This document shows, piece after piece, positions 61,833-64,000 of a stretch of DNA of 64,000 nt. Each line of letters opens with the position of its first letter. Within the stretch, counting starts at the first letter, position 1. The stretch comes from Malikia spinosa (GTDB taxonomy: Bacteria; Pseudomonadota; Gammaproteobacteria; Burkholderiales; Burkholderiaceae_C). The notes under the pieces are model-generated. The model had not been told where the DNA came from and searched no databases. It saw nothing but the letters and a program-made list of their open reading frames with translations. The stretch lies in NCBI RefSeq assembly GCF_002980625.1, contig NZ_PVLR01000001.1:1-64000 (forward strand). Reading direction: 5' to 3'. Both the position numbers and the translations under genes were made by a program.

Positions 61833-62258
61833 ATGGCTATCGAACGCACCCTGTCCATCATCAAGCCCGACGCCGTCGCCAAGAACGTCATTGGCCAAAT
61901 CGTCAGCCGCTTCGAAAACGCCGGCCTGAAGATCGCTGCCGCCAAGCTGGTCCAGCTGTCGCGCGCCGAAGCCGAAGGCTTCTACGCTGTTCACGCTGCA
62001 CGTCCCTTCTTCAACGACCTGGTCAACTTCATGATCTCGGGTCCGGTCTTCGTGCAAGTGCTCGAAGGCGAAGGCGCGATCCTGAAGAACCGTGAACTGA
62101 TGGGCGCTACCGATCCGAAGAAGGCTGAAGCCGGCACCATCCGCGCTGACTTCGCCGAGTCGATCGACGCCAACGCCGTGCACGGCTCCGACGCTCCGGA
62201 AACCGCAGCCGTCGAGATCGCCTACTTCTTCCCGGCCCTGAACGTCTACGCACGTTAA
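61833..62258 (+). CDS. ndk: Nucleoside diphosphate kinase
   Basis: A 141-residue kinase balancing NTP pools by ping-pong phosphate transfer. [18 protein letters not shown] at the N terminus and [12 protein letters not shown] with the phosphorylated H117 are intact. AAGG lies 8 bp before the ATG. Codon bias is strong. rlmN follows after 7 bp, the standard ndk-rlmN-pilF order of many proteobacteria. Confidence 0.98.
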   Translation: MAIERTLSIIKPDAVAKNVIGQIVSRFENAGLKIAAAKLVQLSRAEAEGFYAVHAARPFFNDLVNFMISGPVFVQVLEGEGAILKNRELMGATDPKKAEAGTIRADFAESIDANAVHGSDAPETAAVEIAYFFPALNVYAR

Positions 62259-62265
62259 TTGGCAT

Positions 62266-63399
62266 ATGACGGCCAATCTGCTCGACTACGACCTCGAGGG
62301 CTTGGCCGCCTTCTGTGAACGGCTCGGAGAGAAACGTTTCCGAGCCGTCCAGCTTTACCGCTGGATCCACCAGAAAGGCGTGGCCCGCTTCGAGGACATG
62401 ACTGACCTGGCGCGCAGCCTGCGGGAAAAGCTCCCCGGGGTGTGCGAAGTGCGCGGCCTGCCCGTGCTGACACAACAGATTTCGACCGACGGCACCATCA
62501 AGTGGCTGTTCGATGTCGGCGGCGGCAATGCCGTCGAAACCGTATTCATTCCGGAAGACGACCGGGGCACGCTGTGCGTGTCCTCGCAGGCGGGTTGTGC
62601 CGTCGGCTGTCGCTTCTGTTCCACCGGCCACCAGGGTTTTTCCCGCAACCTGGGAACGGGCGAGATCATCGCCCAGCTCTGGTATGCCGAGCATTTCCTG
62701 CGCCAGCGCTTCAAGACCAGCGAACGGGTGATCTCGAACGTGGTCATGATGGGCATGGGCGAGCCGCTGCAGAACTACGGCGCCCTGGTGCCGGCGCTCA
62801 AGACCATGCTCGACGACCATGGCTACGGCCTGTCGCGCCGGCGCCTGACGGTCTCGACCTCGGGCGTGGTGCCGATGATGGACCGCTTGAGCCAGGACTG
62901 TCCGGTCGCGCTCGCGGTCTCGCTGCACGCGCCCAATGACGAGTTGCGCGACCACCTGGTGCCGCTGAACCGCAAGTACCCGCTGGCCGAGCTGATGGCG
63001 GCCTGCAAGCGCTACTTGCCGGCGGCGCCGCGCGACTTCATCACCTTTGAGTACTGCATGCTCGAGGGTGTCAACGACCAGCCCGAGCACGCGCAGCAAC
63101 TGGTCGCGCTGGTGCGCGCACATGGCGTGCCGTGCAAGTTCAACCTGATTCCGTTCAATCCCTTCCCGGATTCGGGCCTGAAATGCTCAGGCAAGGCGGT
63201 GGTCAAGGCCTTTGCCGAGCAGCTCAACGCGGCCGGCATCGTGACCACGGTGCGCAAGACCCGAGGTGACGACATCGACGCCGCCTGTGGCCAGCTCGCA
63301 GGCGACGTGCTCGACCGCACCAATGCGGCCGAGCGCATGGCGCAGCGCCGTGGCGAGGTCGAGCAGGTCGTGGTCTGGCAACCCCGGGAGAAGACCTGA
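62266..63399 (+). CDS. rlmN: Dual-specificity 23S rRNA/tRNA (adenine-C2) methyltransferase RlmN
   Basis: A 377-residue radical SAM enzyme making 2-methyladenosine at A2503 of 23S rRNA and A37 of some tRNAs. The cluster cysteines C111, C115 and C118 lie in [19 protein letters not shown]. The methyl-carrying cysteine is C341 in [33 protein letters not shown] and [23 protein letters not shown] complete the signature. Its TGA shares an A with the next ATG. Confidence 0.97.
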   Translation: MTANLLDYDLEGLAAFCERLGEKRFRAVQLYRWIHQKGVARFEDMTDLARSLREKLPGVCEVRGLPVLTQQISTDGTIKWLFDVGGGNAVETVFIPEDDRGTLCVSSQAGCAVGCRFCSTGHQGFSRNLGTGEIIAQLWYAEHFLRQRFKTSERVISNVVMMGMGEPLQNYGALVPALKTMLDDHGYGLSRRRLTVSTSGVVPMMDRLSQDCPVALAVSLHAPNDELRDHLVPLNRKYPLAELMAACKRYLPAAPRDFITFEYCMLEGVNDQPEHAQQLVALVRAHGVPCKFNLIPFNPFPDSGLKCSGKAVVKAFAEQLNAAGIVTTVRKTRGDDIDAACGQLAGDVLDRTNAAERMAQRRGEVEQVVVWQPREKT

Positions 63400-64000
63400 T
63401 GAAGTCGATCCTGACCTGGCTGTTGCTGGGCGCTGCTGCGGCCAGCCTGTTTGGCTGTGCCTCCCGTCCGAGCGAACCCGAAGTGGCCGCCAGCGGCAAG
63501 GAATGGGTCACCGAGTCGGATGAACCCGAAGCGCAGCGGCGCGCGCGCCTGCGGATCGAATTGGCCTCGGGCTACTTCGAGAAGGGCCAGGTCACGGTCG
63601 CGCTCGACGAGGTCAAGCAGGCGCTGGTGGCTGATCCGAACTACGCTCCGGCGCACAACCTGCGCGGCCTGATCTACCTGCGGCTCAAGGAGCCCAAGCT
63701 GGCCGAGGCCAGCTTCCTGCAGGCGATCAAGCTGGCACCGCGCGACGGCGACAGCTGGCATAACCTGGGCTGGATGCATTGCGAAGCCGGCAAGCATGCC
63801 GAGGCGATTGCCGCCTTCGGCAAGGCCTTGCAGACGCCGCAATATGCGGCCGCCTCCAGGACCTGGATGAGCCAGGGCATCTGCCAGGCGCGCGCCGGTC
63901 AGCCGCTCGAAGCCGAGCGCAGCCTGTTGCGCGCCTTCGAGCTTGATCCAGCCAATCCGATCGTCAGCTACAACCTCGCCTCCCTGCTGATGCAGCGGCG
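63399..64000 (+). CDS. pilF: Type IV pilus biogenesis lipoprotein PilF/PilW (partial, 3' end missing)
   Basis: Two hundred codons are open from ATG 63399 to the window edge with no stop. A signal peptide with lipobox LFGC puts the lipidated Cys at residue 20. TPR repeats follow from ~50 (RIELASGYFEKGQVTVALDEVKQALVADPNYAPAHNLRGLIYLRL; AEASFLQAIKLAPRDGDSWHNLGWMH; AEAIAAFGKAL). Position after ndk-rlmN and the lipoprotein-TPR build match PilF, the pilotin-like factor for PilQ secretin assembly. Function is inferred from these. Confidence 0.88.
   Translation, partial: MKSILTWLLLGAAAASLFGCASRPSEPEVAASGKEWVTESDEPEAQRRARLRIELASGYFEKGQVTVALDEVKQALVADPNYAPAHNLRGLIYLRLKEPKLAEASFLQAIKLAPRDGDSWHNLGWMHCEAGKHAEAIAAFGKALQTPQYAAASRTWMSQGICQARAGQPLEAERSLLRAFELDPANPIVSYNLASLLMQR

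Overview
The window is a GC-rich chromosomal segment of a betaproteobacterium, most likely of the order Burkholderiales and probably Comamonadaceae-like. The reasons are the gene order (rpsB-tsf-pyrH-frr-uppS-cdsA-dxr-rseP-bamA-skp-lpxD-fabZ-lpxA-lpxB-rnhB; ndk-rlmN-pilF; scpB next to rluB), a homodimeric-type pyruvate dehydrogenase E1 with a lipoyl domain fused to its E3, and very strong CTG/GCC codon bias. I do not assign a genus. Almost every kilobase is coding, and most genes are housekeeping.

Layout. 1-3455: a catabolic cluster with a fused LigB/LigA-type gallate dioxygenase, a TRAP-type substrate-binding protein and a divergent LysR regulator, separated by a 17-bp T-N11-A inverted repeat. 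3491-3809: two identical tandem tRNA-Leu(CAG) genes with a shared sigma70-like promoter and a terminator. 3817-8384: rnr and yggT, then the converging NAD(P)HX repair enzyme. 8398-23653: a continuous plus-strand array for translation (rpsB, tsf, frr), UMP kinase, isoprenoid and phospholipid precursors (uppS, cdsA, dxr), envelope proteolysis and outer-membrane assembly (rseP, bamA, skp), lipid A synthesis (lpxD, fabZ, lpxA, lpxB), rnhB and an RNA methyltransferase, often with overlapping stops and starts. 23715-28337: carAB with promoter and terminator. 28561-31020: a cytoplasmic GH3 glycosidase with a PA14-like insert, standing alone between carB and greA. 31023-33465: greA with a terminator-like leader, a small membrane protein, and an amino-acid-type ABC binding protein.

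33509-37570: folD with a FixJ-type regulator and a membrane histidine kinase, divergent from 37728-44054, the pyruvate dehydrogenase operon aceE-aceF-lpdA. 44175-45255: a more AT-rich two-gene island, a Panacea (SocA/DUF4065) antitoxin-like protein followed after 2 bp by an unrecognised 135-residue protein. This is the best candidate for an undescribed system in the window (a PanAT-type toxin-antitoxin pair). 45385-47730: uspA, a TerC/Alx-family exporter preceded by a yybP-ykoY manganese riboswitch, and an exported NlpC/P60 peptidase. 47812-50479: an isochorismatase-fold hydrolase and prpE, with a 20-bp perfect palindrome upstream of prpE. 50736-57676: the 2-oxoglutarate dehydrogenase operon sucA-sucB-lpd followed by zapE. 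57753-64000: bamD divergent from rluD, then scpB, rluB, ndk, rlmN and the 5' part of a pilF-like lipoprotein gene cut by the window edge.

Together the genes cover carbon entry into the TCA cycle (PDH, OGDH, propionyl-CoA synthetase), pyrimidine and arginine precursor supply (carAB, pyrH, ndk), one-carbon metabolism (folD), and a large envelope biogenesis block (Bam, Lpx, undecaprenyl diphosphate). Control elements read from the sequence include one confident riboswitch, several strong intrinsic terminators, GC-rich hairpins in each intercistronic gap of the PDH operon and at the sucA-sucB junction, and three palindromic operator candidates (2478, 37623, 48516).
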